This document shows positions 12,416 through 24,298 of a DNA stretch of 64,000 bases, piece by piece. A program made the position numbers and the translations under genes. Where the stretch lies: contig JAYKKR010000027.1 in NCBI GenBank assembly GCA_036971615.1, positions 310,001 through 374,000 of the forward strand, written 5' to 3'. The notes under the pieces are model-generated. The model worked only from the letters and a program-made list of their open reading frames with translations, ran no database searches and was not told where the DNA came from. Each line of letters opens with the position of its first letter. The first letter of the stretch is position 1. This DNA comes from Amyloporia xantha. Lineage: Eukaryota > Basidiomycota > Agaricomycetes > Polyporales > Adustoporiaceae.

Positions 12416-13499
12416 TCATGGGGCCGTCGTGGTTCCGCATCTTTGTTCCAGTTCCTCCTCTTCCTTCCGTAGTCGGTTCATTGTCGCGTCCAAGATTTTC
12501 CTGCGCCTCTCCGCTGGCGACTCATCTCCGGCGACAGGGGTTGATCCGCCGAGGACATTCGTTCCACCTCTGAGCAGATATGCCTGCGCCTCGGCTTCCA
12601 GCTGGGACGAGGGCGTATAGGTATCACCCAGACCAGAAAGGTCGTGAGTGCCTTCTGTCACCGAGCGCTCAAATTCGAGAACCTCCCGGTTGAGCAACGA
12701 GTTCATCTCCTTGAACTGTAATCGGTTCAGCAAGCTAATCTCAGGTCCACTGCAATGGAGACTCACGTTATTATCATGATCACCCCACACGTTGTGTGTG
12801 AGCTCATGGCATAGCACCTTCCTGATGTCGCTGTACAACCGGAAGCCATCGTACCGATCCGTGCGTAGCCGCAACTTAATCGCCTGCCCCGCGTTGACGT
12901 TCAGGCCAAGCAGATTCGGATGCTCGTGCGGCGCGAGCTCGGTCAGCACTCCGACCGCAAGTTGGTGCTTCCGCATGACGTGACGAATCGCGGGATCGTT
13001 TGCGAGGCGAGTGAGCAGATCGAGGGCAGTAGACGGAGCGGGGAGATGTTGTAGGGGCTCAATGCGGTGGAATCTGTATTGCAAGTCTGCTGATGATGAC
13101 GAGCCGGTGGAGCGCACCTGGATAGCTCAGCCCTGTCAGAATATCCCTGCGAGTCCAAACATCATCACGTACCTTCACGGGCGCCTTCGCTGCTCGTTCA
13201 CGCATGATGCGTTCCCGCCTACTGCGCTCGTCCTCGACTGCCCGCAGACCGCCCAGCTCCTCCGCGGTCGGGCCAAGCATCTGTACCTTAATGCCATCTT
13301 TCAAGCCTGCCTGAATAAGGGTGTCATCTTCCTGAAGTTTAGGCTTCTTTCCCTTGTATAGCAGCTTCTGAAGGGAAGGAGGGACGGATGTCAGCTCTTC
13401 TAGGCGGGCTTGGAGGAGCGCTATAGTGTCGTCAGGAAGGAGAGAAACTCGGTGCGCGACGCCGCGATGCGTGATTGTGAGCTCGACTCGAGAGTCCAT
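12416..13499 (-). CDS. Ubiquitin-like plus WLM-domain metalloprotease (Wss1 family)
   Basis: Exons 13499-13173, 13117-12767 and 12715-12416 join in frame to 325 aa. The start is MDSRVELTITHRG; an upstream in-frame ATG at 13589 would add 30 residues outside the domain. Residues 1-75 form a ubiquitin-like fold (LQKLLYKGKKPKLQEDDTL). From about residue 110 runs the WLM domain, with LPAPSTALDLLTRLANDPAI, VGVLTELAPHEHP and LRTDRYDGFRLYSDIRKVL, then the zinc-binding active site HELTHNVWGDHDNNF. Here HExxH plus the later His are the ligands and Glu the catalytic base. Family members (Wss1, plant and fungal UBL-WLM proteins) are linked to SUMO/ubiquitin and to repair of DNA-protein crosslinks. The C-terminus is charged and helical. 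Confidence 0.87.
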
Positions 13500-14059
13500 G
13501 ATGGTTGTAGATGGTGGTCGACTTACAGGAGAATGAAGCACTGACGCGTCGACCCCCCAGTCCATCCCGAGGAAAGCGGAGTCGGGCATGCTTCGGGCTG
13601 ATCGAGAGTTAATTGGCTTAGTAAAGCTTATAAAGCTTAATCAGTGGGCCGTGAATGTTCGGGAATCAACCGGACTGGGCATCGTAAATGGACCGGCGCA
13701 GGTGTGGCTCGGTTCATATTAGCATAGCTGGACAAGGACCGGGCAAATGAAAGGGAAACGAGAGAAGACGTCGGTACACCCAGTCAGCCCTCGAGAAAAT
13801 TATGCCTCCTGACTATAGTATTATGGTCAAATGGGGGCCTAGCGATGTATCAGACCGGAGGGCGCAATTAGGTTCATCTTGTTCAGTGGTAGTTCATTCA
13901 ATGTCAGCCTGGTACGGCACGTATATGTCTCAACTTTCTTGTTATCATTCCTGGGTGCATCGTGTCATTAGAGTAATACACAGATAAGGATTTATTGGAA
14001 CTGCCATGAAATAGTCGAGACGATGGAATCATGTACACTCCTGCTAAATAGGACCAGTT
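13500..14059. other. Intergenic between two minus-strand genes
   Basis: About 560 bp. It contains the promoter of the WLM gene and the 3' flank of the M20 gene. Nothing further is recognised. Confidence 0.4.
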
Positions 14060-16416
14060 TCAGGCATCTGTTTTGTTGCTGTCCATATCCTCTTCCCATG
14101 CCTTCTTCACCTGACGTCGGATATATCAGCCATAGGGATACAGAGAACTGCATATCGCGCGCACCTTCATTGCAAACGCTGCATCGTCAAGTACCCGGAA
14201 CCCCGCGACTGCCAGACCCTTTGCGATCGTGAGCGTCGCATTATGCGCCTCTGACGTCGCTGCAGCCGCTGTGAAATGCGGGGTGTGGTTCCCTCCGTTC
14301 GCCTGAGTCGGGATGGAGTAGCCAGGAAGGAGCGACGGGAGAGCTAATTCAGCGTTGTTGCCATGGCACATGGACAATGTCAGACGTTCATATAGTGACG
14401 AGAGTATGTGAGAAACGTACCGTATGTGACATTCCCCTGCATTAGATGACAATAAACCATTCGTAGTCAACAACATCTATCTTATAAGGGAAGGATGCTT
14501 ACAAAGTCGGTCGATGCTGTCACCTCCTCGTCAAATTCAGTGGTGATCCCATAGTGCTCTACAATGTGGGAGAACTGATCTCCTGCAGCGACACACCAGG
14601 AAGTAGTCCACTGAAATGAGGCATCGAGCGAGCATACGAGTCAGGATTCGACTGACCAAGCACTTTGTTCTGCCTGAGTTCTCTATGCCCTATACCGACC
14701 TTCACGCTGACCTTGCACGCTGTAGCCAGAGCGGCCGCTCTTTACGCCCGAAAAAGCCTCAACACTCAGATGTCATACGACATACGTTAAATAGACTCAC
14801 TCGAAACACGCCTTCACGCGCTCGCGCAGCACCTCGAGTTCACCCCACGTAGGGGCCCGCACGATCCACCGCATCGTCGCATTGTCAGGGATCACTGCGC
14901 GTAGTAGCCATGGGTTGATTCAGCGAGGATCCATGATTTATCCATACCACCCATACTGACCGTTGGGCGCCCAATCCTTCCCGGTGACGATTCCGTGCAC
15001 GCGGTGGGTGGGCTTGATCTGCTGCCTGAGCATCGAGATGCTGGAGTACGCTAAAAACGCCGCATCGAGGGCGTTCTGGCCTTCCCAGGGTGCATGGGCG
15101 GCGTGGGCGCTGCGACGAGTGGAACCAACAGCGCAAGCAACGTGTTGATTATCAGAAAAGAGAGAGGGACGGCGTGACGTACCCGTGCCCTAGAAATTCC
15201 ACGTCGATGGGCTGTGATGCGAGCGAGTTTGCCATTGAGGCATGGTTTACCGGGCCTCCATTTGGGTGACACCTGTATACCACGACAACGGTAAGACGAG
15301 AGGTAGAACTTGGAGTGTCGTGAGCCTAGTCGACTAAAGTGCACACACATAATACAAGCATCCATCTCGTCGTATGCGCCGCGTTCCAAGAGCAATACTT
15401 TCCCGCCTCCACCCTCTTCGGCTGCACGGCACATGGTCCAGCCACAGTTAGCATAAACACCTTAATCCACTCTCTTGCTCACAGTGCCAGGCTTACCTGG
15501 CGTTCCCAAGAGGATAATCTTACCCGACACGTCGTGCTTCTCCAGGGCAGCCTTGATAGCGAGCGCGACACCGACGCCTGCCACCGCGATGAGGTTGTGC
15601 CCACACGCGTGTCCGATCCCTGGGAGCGCGTCCATCTCCAAATTGACCCCAATGACGCGGATATTCGCGTCCTGGTTCCCATCCTTGCGTGCGGCCGAGG
15701 ATATGTGCATGTAAACAGCCCGCCAGGCCGTAGGAAAGTCGAGGTAGTTCTTGGTCACCTCAAACCCGCGCTCACACATGAATGAAGTCAGTGTATCGTG
15801 TGCATGTCTACAAGGAATTCCAAGTTTCACATCAAGACTCTACAGGAGAAGTCTCAGCGGGCGTACCTCTCCTCCCACATGAGCTCCGGGTGTTCCCAGA
15901 TATCCAGGCTCAGCTTCCGTAATTCGGGGTCCAAATTATCGAGCGTTTCCTCAATGGTTTTCATTACATCTGTGGGGAACGCATTCCCGGTGCCGAGCGC
16001 GCGTGGGGTGTAGGATGGGGGCTTCTCTCGCTGACTGGTATGGAGACCCGGCTGGCCGTAGAGGCAAGTATTGGTGTAGCACACATAGGGTAGCTGTATC
16101 GCAAGAGAATGAGTTAGAAAATTTGTGCGACATACGGAAAGATATTAAGGCAGAGGGTAGGTGAGGAACTCTATGTGGCTCTTATACTGTTCTAGTATAT
16201 CACATCCACGACGATCAGGCTCACCGATTCAGTGTCATCTCCAGGATACATATATGTAGTGCTTTGTGGTGTCTTGTACGTATCCGCGGTGGAAGAGACA
16301 TCAACAACGACGGGAGCAGTTACACCTGTAGCAGGCACCAGTGAACCTGTTTGACGTTGTCGGCGGAAAGAGAACAGACGAGGGAAACATCCCGCTTGCG
16401 CTTTCGAATCTGGCAT
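14060..16416 (-). CDS. M20-family amidohydrolase/peptidase
   Basis: At least nine short exons. The first is 16416-16225, starting MPDSKAQAGCFPRLFSF with a basic, Pro/Ser-rich leader; 16093-15867, 15807-15497, 15421-15349 and 15272-15183 follow. The M20 hallmarks are VIGVNLEMDALPGIGHACGH (metal-binding His/Asp region), TPAEEGGGGKVLLLE (catalytic Glu-Glu), DACIMCHPNGG, PIDVEFLGHGAHAAHAPWEG (dimerisation domain) and a late GGNHTPHFTAAAAT block. The C-terminus is KAWEEDMDSNKTDA. The family (PM20D2, aminoacylase-1-like and bacterial AbgB) hydrolyses amide bonds of N-acyl amino acids or dipeptides using two zinc ions in the cytosol. The exact substrate is unknown. An alternative start at MCYTNTCLYG (16078) would drop the leader. 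Confidence 0.88.
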
Positions 16417-18395
16417 CCAGCACGACCGATCTGGGGAAGAACGCGTTAGTGGCGGTACGATGCGAGCTCAGCAGGAGTCTGCGGGGACAAGGACATGAAG
16501 TTCGAGAGCCTCGCAAGTGCTTGAAGTGCATTCCTCCGACTCGAAATCGGAGCGCTGACACACTCCAAATTCCCATAAGTACCTTCGCGGACAGTCCGCA
16601 CCAAACAGGCAGCCGTGACACCTTGAAAGTGTATTGAAACCAAAATACATAGAGCGCTCCTCCTCCTGTGTGACGAGAGCCGAAGAGAGGCTGAGCGCGC
16701 CAGCTAAACTCGGGATCTCTTTGAGTTTGAGATCTCTCTGTCGATCACGATCTGCATACATGACCCACGTGATGCGGTGAGGAGGCCAACGACGTCCCGA
16801 TCATTCCTAGTTCACCCAATCACCAAGCTCGTTTCTGCACTGTTTCTGCTCGGTCCTCGGATACTGTATGAGCTGCCTATACATATACAGCGCTCTCAAA
16901 AATTCCTAACTATGCGTTTTCTGTGGCTGCTTTCGTTTTCCCGCTTTTTTGCTTGCCATGACTCTATTGTCCGGTTGCAGGGCATTACTTACACCGGATG
17001 ATACACTGGTCAATAGTGTAAGCGCCCTGTCAGCTCCTAACTTGGTGAATCGAAATTTGTAATCCAGCATCGGTCAGGATTACATGGGTCTCTTCACATT
17101 TGTCATCGCCAAGTTATTGCTGACCCCACATCCCCACAAAGCGCGTAAGGTTGACGCCACTCCGATGTCGTTCTTCCGTTCAGGACATTTTTACTCGGGT
17201 GCATCCGGCGAAAAATTTGCAGCTCACCATTGGCTCACCAGAGCTCACCGTACGGCGCTGCCGCTCCTTCCCGCTGCTTCAATCGAGCGCAAATTTCCTT
17301 CTCCGGCAATGCCGGCCAAGCGTCGGCCGATGCAGGTAGATGCAGGTGCGCTCGTCGAGCAACGAACCAGCCTCCAAAGGAAAATGGTAAAACTCGCATT
17401 TTAGCCACCCCACGGAAGGGTTTGAAGAAAATTCCGGCAGTAACACAACCAACTCGTGTAATTTACCAACTTGTGTAAGTTTTAGATGGGAGATTTCTTG
17501 GTATCATTGCGTCCTAGTGGTACCGCAGGGTATCTGAGGCCTGGAAAGCCGAATTCTGTTTCCAAATTTCATTGTAGAATGAGTCGACTTACGTGGGGCA
17601 TGGGTCATAGCACAACTCTGCATCTGACGAGTTCAGTGTTGACTTGATATACTCTGCTGCGGCGATTCGGCGAGGTGAGTTACCTATGGAGCGAAATCTG
17701 ATCTGTCGCTATAACAGACGTTCTTTGACATGGGAAGGATTGGCCTCTGCGCTGTCCGCTTAAGCAGATCGGCTGTAGCTTGACCTATGCCATATATGTG
17801 CACGATAATCAGCGCCCGCGCCGTCAGCGATAAAACTCAGGCAACATTTGTAGCTACCGCATCTTTGCGCCGCTTGATGTGCTCGAGACAGGTGTAATGC
17901 AATCTAGACTCGTGACACTGAGGCAGTAGCGTATGCAGCGTGTCTAACCCGAGCATATAAAAGAATTTGTCCTATCTGCGTATGTCTATTTGCCTTGGAG
18001 GACTTGGGCTGACCTTCCTCGAGACTTTTGAGCCGACGCACTAAGGCGGGCGCCCGCCGCATTGACAGTGACGTCAGTCAGCCCGCGGCTAGATAAGTAC
18101 TCAGACTTGTCCCGGAGATAAGGCTTGGAGGAAATAACTTGTTTATATAATGCGAAGATAGACATATACATGCCCTTTATGGGATATCAGACGGAGAAAG
18201 GTGCGGCCGAGAAATAAATTTGTGACGAGCCTAGGCCTGTAAGGCGCGTGGGGATTTCCTCTTGCGGAGACGCTGTCGCGGTGCCTGGAGAAATGCAAAT
18301 TCGGAGGAGGGGGGGAACCTGCAAACGGCTTTCCATCTGCCAGAGGTTAAAGCTACCTTCCACCGTCGCGCGCGGCGAGAGCGCTGCTCACACAT
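16417..18395. other. 2-kb intergenic region
   Basis: Between the divergent M20 gene and histidine kinase gene. Frames are under 110 codons, overlap on both strands and show no domain. No tRNA, snRNA or obvious repeat is seen. It probably holds both promoters and the long leader usual for sensor kinase genes. Confidence 0.45.
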
Positions 18396-21300
18396 ATGCC
18401 ATTTCTGTCTCGCACCTCGCTCGTCACCACCAACGGCAGCAGGGAGGATGTCGACGCCCCGCTTCCCATGGCCAAGATGGGACCGAAATCCAGCGCGGAG
18501 AAGCTTGCCAACACTGAGACGACCGCTCCTGTCAGCTCGACAATTGTCCGCGAAAGCCTACCCACCCCGGTCGTCCAGGGATCGGTGTCGTCCGGTCGGA
18601 GGGGAAAGCAGAAGAAGTCCGCCAGGGTCAATGGCGGACTCAAGGTTCACTGGGCACAGTTCAAGCGGAGGATAGGCACCGGCACGGCGCCCTCGACATC
18701 GTCCGCCTTGGAGCCCGACGAAAGCGGTGACAGCTATAGCAATGGACATATGCGACGGGAGGCGCAGGCGGAGAGTGAGGACGACGGGGTCGACGAGGTG
18801 GTCGTGGACAGGGAGTGGTCGGACGAGATCAAGAGCTCGTCGGTCACTCACTCCGAGCACGGGGGAAGCCCGGAAAAGTCGAGCAACCAGCTTGGCGGCA
18901 CCAACACCGACAGGGAAAGCCTGGCTATCCAGGTCGAGGGTCTGTGGGCCTCATGCGGCCCGCTTATCTTCCTGCGGTGGCGAATATGGCCGTCCATCCA
19001 CCAGTTTTTCGTGAACCACTTCGTGGATGAGAAGTCGGAGGGGCATTATAATAAGGAGAACTGGTTTCTTGGAAAGGTGCGTCAAATATTTTATACTAGT
19101 ATGCGGCCAGATCATCGAGCCTCCCTTAGAACCTCGCATTATGGTCCTCGTCTTTCCTCGTAGTCAACTGGGTTCTTGCCATGGCATTTATTCAGCATCC
19201 TATAACACTACCCGACAAGATCTTTTATTATGGAGTGAGTAAATCAACGTTCTGAAAGGTCGACAGCAATCGAATGTAGCTCCCAGGTCTCCCCTGGTCT
19301 CACTTTTCCGGTCGCAATCTTCGTGATGTACGACTTCCCTAGGGACCGCCAGATTTTCTACCAGATCTGGCTGGTTTTTGCGACGTGGGAGTGGTCGTTA
19401 TACCAAATTATATTCATGTAAGGCGTCCCCCCTAATGATACCTGTTCCCCAACTCATTTTTTGCATTCTGTTCCGCTATTCAGGCGTTGGTGTGGATATT
19501 ATACGACGCATGCACACTGCGGGTCGAAAGACTTTCTCACACTTTTCTAGTAAGCGGCGCCTTCTGCCTCGCGATTCCCGGACATGTCTCATTCTCTTCG
19601 GCATAGCTACACTTCTGCAATGCAGACTGTTGGATTATTTGGTCTCAAACTGCACAGGCTTCCCGCGTTGCTTGCCGTTTGCGTTTTCTTTATTCTGTGA
19701 GTAGCGATGCGGTTATGACGCACTTGTCGAAAGCACACTGCTGATACATCCTGGCCAGCTCTTGCATCTTGGTTATACCTAATCATGTTGATTTCGTTCG
19801 AAGTACGGTTATGTTGTTCTCCGTGGGAGGGAGGGAAATACTGATGTTGCCAATGACGTCCAGATCTCATCAACTTTCTTTGCTTTCAAGCATTTCTCCT
19901 ATACATTCACTACATGAGAGAAAACGTGAGTCCCTTCATTGTTCTATATGACCCATGCTGATCAAGCATGGTCATCATTTTAGGCCGAGCGACGACTGTA
20001 CACCTTGCGGGACCAACTCAAGGTACAGTTCCGGGCGACCCAGAAGGCGCAGGTGAACGAACGTAAAGCGGCAGATTCGAAGCGACGGCTAACTTCGTAT
20101 GTATTGCTTCTGCTACCGATGTGCCCCCGGCTAAAAATACCGTCTATTTAGATATGTCTTCCATGATAAGTATTCCTATTTGGGATTGCGTCTAATCTTA
20201 TGGCTTATCGTTATTGGCTCTGCACAGGTCCGAGTGCCGTTGAATACAGCATGTGAGTCCGAATAGGCGTTTTAGCTAGTGGAGGGGACCATGCTCATTG
20301 GCCCTTTCTATAGTATTGGCAGTTCAGAATATGGAGGCACATGGTTCCGTTCCCAAGGCACAAGAGATCGAGTTCAAAGCGCTTGAAGGAAGTTTGAGCA
20401 TGATGTCGAAAGGTCACTTGACATTCCTCTTCCTAAACACGCAAAATCTGACGAGAGTATGCAGTTCTGAACGACGTCCTTGACTTGTGAGCATCGCCCA
20501 ATTGTCTTATGAATTCTGGCAGTACTGAGCGTCGGTTTAGCAATCGGATGGACAGTGGTCGTTTTGAGTCGGTACACAAGGTAAGTTTGGACAATTATGC
20601 AGCGCGCATCTCCAACGAACGGCATTTTGTTAGCCGTACGCGTTTCACCAAGTCATGCGCTCGATGTTCGTCCCGCTTCAACTGGCGACCAATGCTCGAA
20701 GACTCGAGTTTGTTACTGACCTTGACACACGTATCGACGAGGTAAGCGTACGATCCTGCTACGGTATGACGTCATCACTTCTTACTATGTCCTGGTGTAG
20801 GTTGCTCGCCGAGCCCTGCATGAAGCGCTGGGCGAGACTCCGTCCACTATTGACAAGCGCTTCCTGGAGGACCCCGACGAAGGCGGCATTGTGGTCGGTG
20901 ATGAGACCCGCTTGCGCCAAATCATCACAAATCTTGCTAGGTAGGACATGGCGTTTTCATACGTTGTTAGGATGTTCATCTATCGACATGATAGCAACGC
21001 TTGTAAATTCACCCCTACGGGTGGAAAACTGACGATCACGACGAAACTTGTCTTGCCACAATTGCCGCCTCCTCTCGAGAGCACAGATACGAGCGAGACC
21101 GCAGGAGATGAATTGAAGGATCTTAGAGCGAGATCACAGACCTCCATCAGGGCTCCTTCACCGTTTGAAGGCGGTGAGTATAGTGTTGTGTCATTATATC
21201 GCCTACTTATCATGCCCGGCAGAAATCGAGCATGTGGAAGGACAGCTACCGCCGCCTTGCCCACACCGCCTGTCTGCTACACATCTTACACAACATAACA

Positions 21301-22898
21301 CCATTCATAACAAGCCTCCGCCTTTGGAATGGATCGTCGTTCGTATTGAGGTAACAGATACCGGGTACGGAATCCGGCCCAAAGATATGGTCCAAAGCAA
21401 GCTATTTTGTGAGTGTGCACCTGGTGTTTTTTTCGTGAGGCTTGCTGACTTTCTTGCTATTAGCCGCTTTCAACCAGACTGAACAGGGACGGTTACAAGG
21501 TGGGTGCAGTGCAGATTTTAGTCAGAGAGCACTGTTGACCGTGATTCCAGGTGGAAAAGGCACGGGACTCGGCCTCGCTTTAGTGCGACAAATTGTGAAG
21601 CTCAGCAAGGGACGCTTAGGCGTTAAGTCAAAACCGGGACAAGGATCGACGTTTTGGGTAGAGCTGCGTAAGTTGTCATGTCTTGTCTGCCATTCCCCCG
21701 ATGATTGACTCGGCTTTAATCTAGCCTTGGGTGTTGGGAGCAAAGCTACTCCCGCACTGATGATGCCAGTGGATGCTCGTGACTATGGCATGGAAACTCC
21801 CTCGAGCCTCACGAGAACGGCAAAGTCCCTTTCCTCTGCGAAACTGGAGTTTCTATCGGATGGTTTGGACCCTCGTTCGCTCGCGATGGCGGACGTGACG
21901 CGACCTTCATCTGCATTCCGCAGCATCATGGAGCAAGGTAAGTTAATCAAAATTGGAGCCATATCTTCATATTCATTCCGTTGGCAGGCGGTCTCGTAGA
22001 GATATCAACAAGACGTGGGGAACGGTCATCGGTTCTAACGCGGACAATTGGAGACCCTTCAATGGGTACCTACGCGACGGCGGAAGACACCATCCCACCA
22101 GCAATCTTAGAAAATCTTCCTCCTCCGCTCTCCGACGAAAACTCGTCAGGCACTATTCGACCACGATTATCGCAACTGCCAAAACCACGGACATTCTCCT
22201 TAGATGCCCCCATATCGCCGACAGGGTCCGCTGCCACATCGTCCACACAAAATGTCACTCCAGGGACACCATCAAATCCAGACGGGCCCCTAAGAGTACT
22301 CGTGGTCGATGACGACCCGCTGACGCGCAAACTCATGTCCCGCATGCTCACCCGAATAGGATGTAAGGTTTCCACAGCAGAGAACGGGGAGATGGCGCTG
22401 GAGATGATCCTGGGACAGCGCCCTACGCCGTCCTCCGAGGACACAGGCAGCGCGGGATTGTCTATGGAGGGTTCCGCGGGGTCGTCGTCGTTGTCGAGTG
22501 ACGAATACCGATACTCGGTCGTCTTCCTCGACAACCAGATGCCTGTGTTGTCAGGGCTCAATGCGGTGGCGAAGCTACGCGAGATGGGCAGACACGACTT
22601 CGTCGTGGGTGTCACTGGTGGGTGCCCTGTCTCACTCGCAAGTGATGTGTGGGCTGACGCACTTGTGTAGGTAACGCGCTTCTGACAGACCAGCGAGAAT
22701 ACCTAGAAGCTGGGGCGGATCAGTACGCGTTTATTCTCTCCATCCACACGATGCAGAACTGACTTAACGGACTCTTTCTTCAGTGTCCTCACGAAACCTG
22801 TCCTCGAGAAAAGCCTGAAGAGCATGCTCGCTATCGCCGATGAGCGGCGGAAACGAAGCACCTCAACGACCGAACAGCCACGACCACCGCCATCATAG
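18396..22898 (+). CDS. Hybrid histidine kinase with membrane-sensor N-terminus
   Basis: After a charged, Ser-rich cytosolic leader (MPFLSRTSLVTTNGS) come several hydrophobic exons (WASCGPLIFLRWRIW, then 19.1-19.9 kb), interpreted as membrane helices. A coiled linker leads to the H-box (SYVFH...VRVPLNTALLAVQNM), the dimer helix (LNDVLDFNRMDSGRFE) and the ATP-binding domain: N-box RLRQIITNLASNACKFTPTG, G1 DTGYGI, F-box FSAFNQTEQG and G2 GGKGTGLGLALVRQIV. The receiver domain has LRVLVVDDDPLTRKLM, phospho-acceptor Asp in VVFLDNQMPVLSG, the Thr of GVTGNAL and Lys of TKPV. Hybrid kinases feed a phosphorelay controlling stress and development in fungi. The receiver closes the protein (RSTSTTEQPRPPPS). 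The 5' splice site at the H-box is abnormal; see findings. The signal sensed is not known. Confidence 0.85.
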
Positions 22899-24298
22899 CA
22901 TCCACATTCGTTTTTATCGTGCTGCTACTTTACGCCTTTCCTTTTTGGGCTCTTTGCATTTGCTGTCGGTGAACGGACTGCCATCATTCACATCATACAT
23001 CATACGCAACATACTATCTATAATGAGCATGAATCCATTCTGTATAACCAGCATTGCCTATACACGATCGCGCGTCCCGTACCGTTATACTTATTTTGTA
23101 GACTTTCGAATTCTCTTCCGTTCCTTATCGAGGCGTTCGTGATGGCGCGCCATTTCGAGAGGTGTAGGCGTGACTCGTCGAACCGCTCACCACAGCAATA
23201 TAATGTTCTGACCGAGGTATATCCGTGACAAGTGAGCGACTAAGCCTAGGCAGCTACGCAGTGTACAGCGCATCGGTGTCCGCTGGTTCGCCTTCAGAAC
23301 GGAAAGCTCAGGAGATATGGCTCCGGAACGGGCTCTTCAACGCCCGGACGCGCCATTGGGGCGATAAGGCCAACATTACGCATCCTGGGCGGTACACGTG
23401 GCTGACACCGAGAGATTCAAAACCGTTGTGCTAGAGCGGTGAGATGTACGACGAGACTTCGTCGCTCGGAGGGCAGGGGTGATACGACCGAACAAACTTG
23501 TTAGATGGGACAGATGACCTTGCGTGTTGACCGAGTGTTGACCAACCTTTGACATCTGCCCATCATTGTCAACCAATCACAGCGCCACTTTCGGCTTTTG
23601 CCGAACAGCGGGTCTGTGGTTTGCACTTTGCCGTTGCGCACCCCGCTCCCTCACCTCGGTCGCTGGATGGCCCATGGGATCGGCGCGGTCGAATTAGTGC
23701 ACTGTACAGCACAACTCGCCGGTGGTCGCAGCTTGTATCGTTTCAGGTAAACAGAAATATAAGTAGATAGATGAGAGGTTCAAATTTTACAGTGGCATGA
23801 ATGAATGCTGTGGGCACTGAAACCGACTGTACCCGAGTGCGCGAGAAAGGCAACCGACAACAAGACACAAAATAAGGGCGACTGTGGCACCAGTGGCACC
23901 CAACATGGAGCCCGCAGTTCACGCACCCATCTTTGCGAGCCATTGCTGGTTTTTCAGAGTCTAAGAGCCTGGCTGTGTCGAATTGGAGTAAAATACCGCG
24001 AGAAATGATATGTGAGAGTGGTGGAAGGCAGCGGGCGTGGTTCCTTTTTGCAAGAGATCGTCGGAGTTGAATCTCGTAGGTTCAGAGAACAGATCCGGCT
24101 CCCTTACACAGTAGTCTGTAAATACCCTCCTTACCTTCCTCCCCCCACCATCCACCCTCCACAACATCCTCTGAAATTCTTCCTGCCTCTCAAATTTCTC
24201 CCTCGGGTCCCACGCGTCGCTCTGTAGTATTTTATTTTATCGCGGGCCTCCAATCATCGTCCCAGCCGAGTTTTTAGCTGTCACCGCCAGCGCTAGCC
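22899..24298. other. 1.4-kb intergenic region
   Basis: Between the histidine kinase and SNT2, both on the plus strand. It should hold a terminator and the SNT2 promoter; a pyrimidine-rich stretch at about 24140-24210 precedes the SNT2 start. No gene is recognised. Confidence 0.45.
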
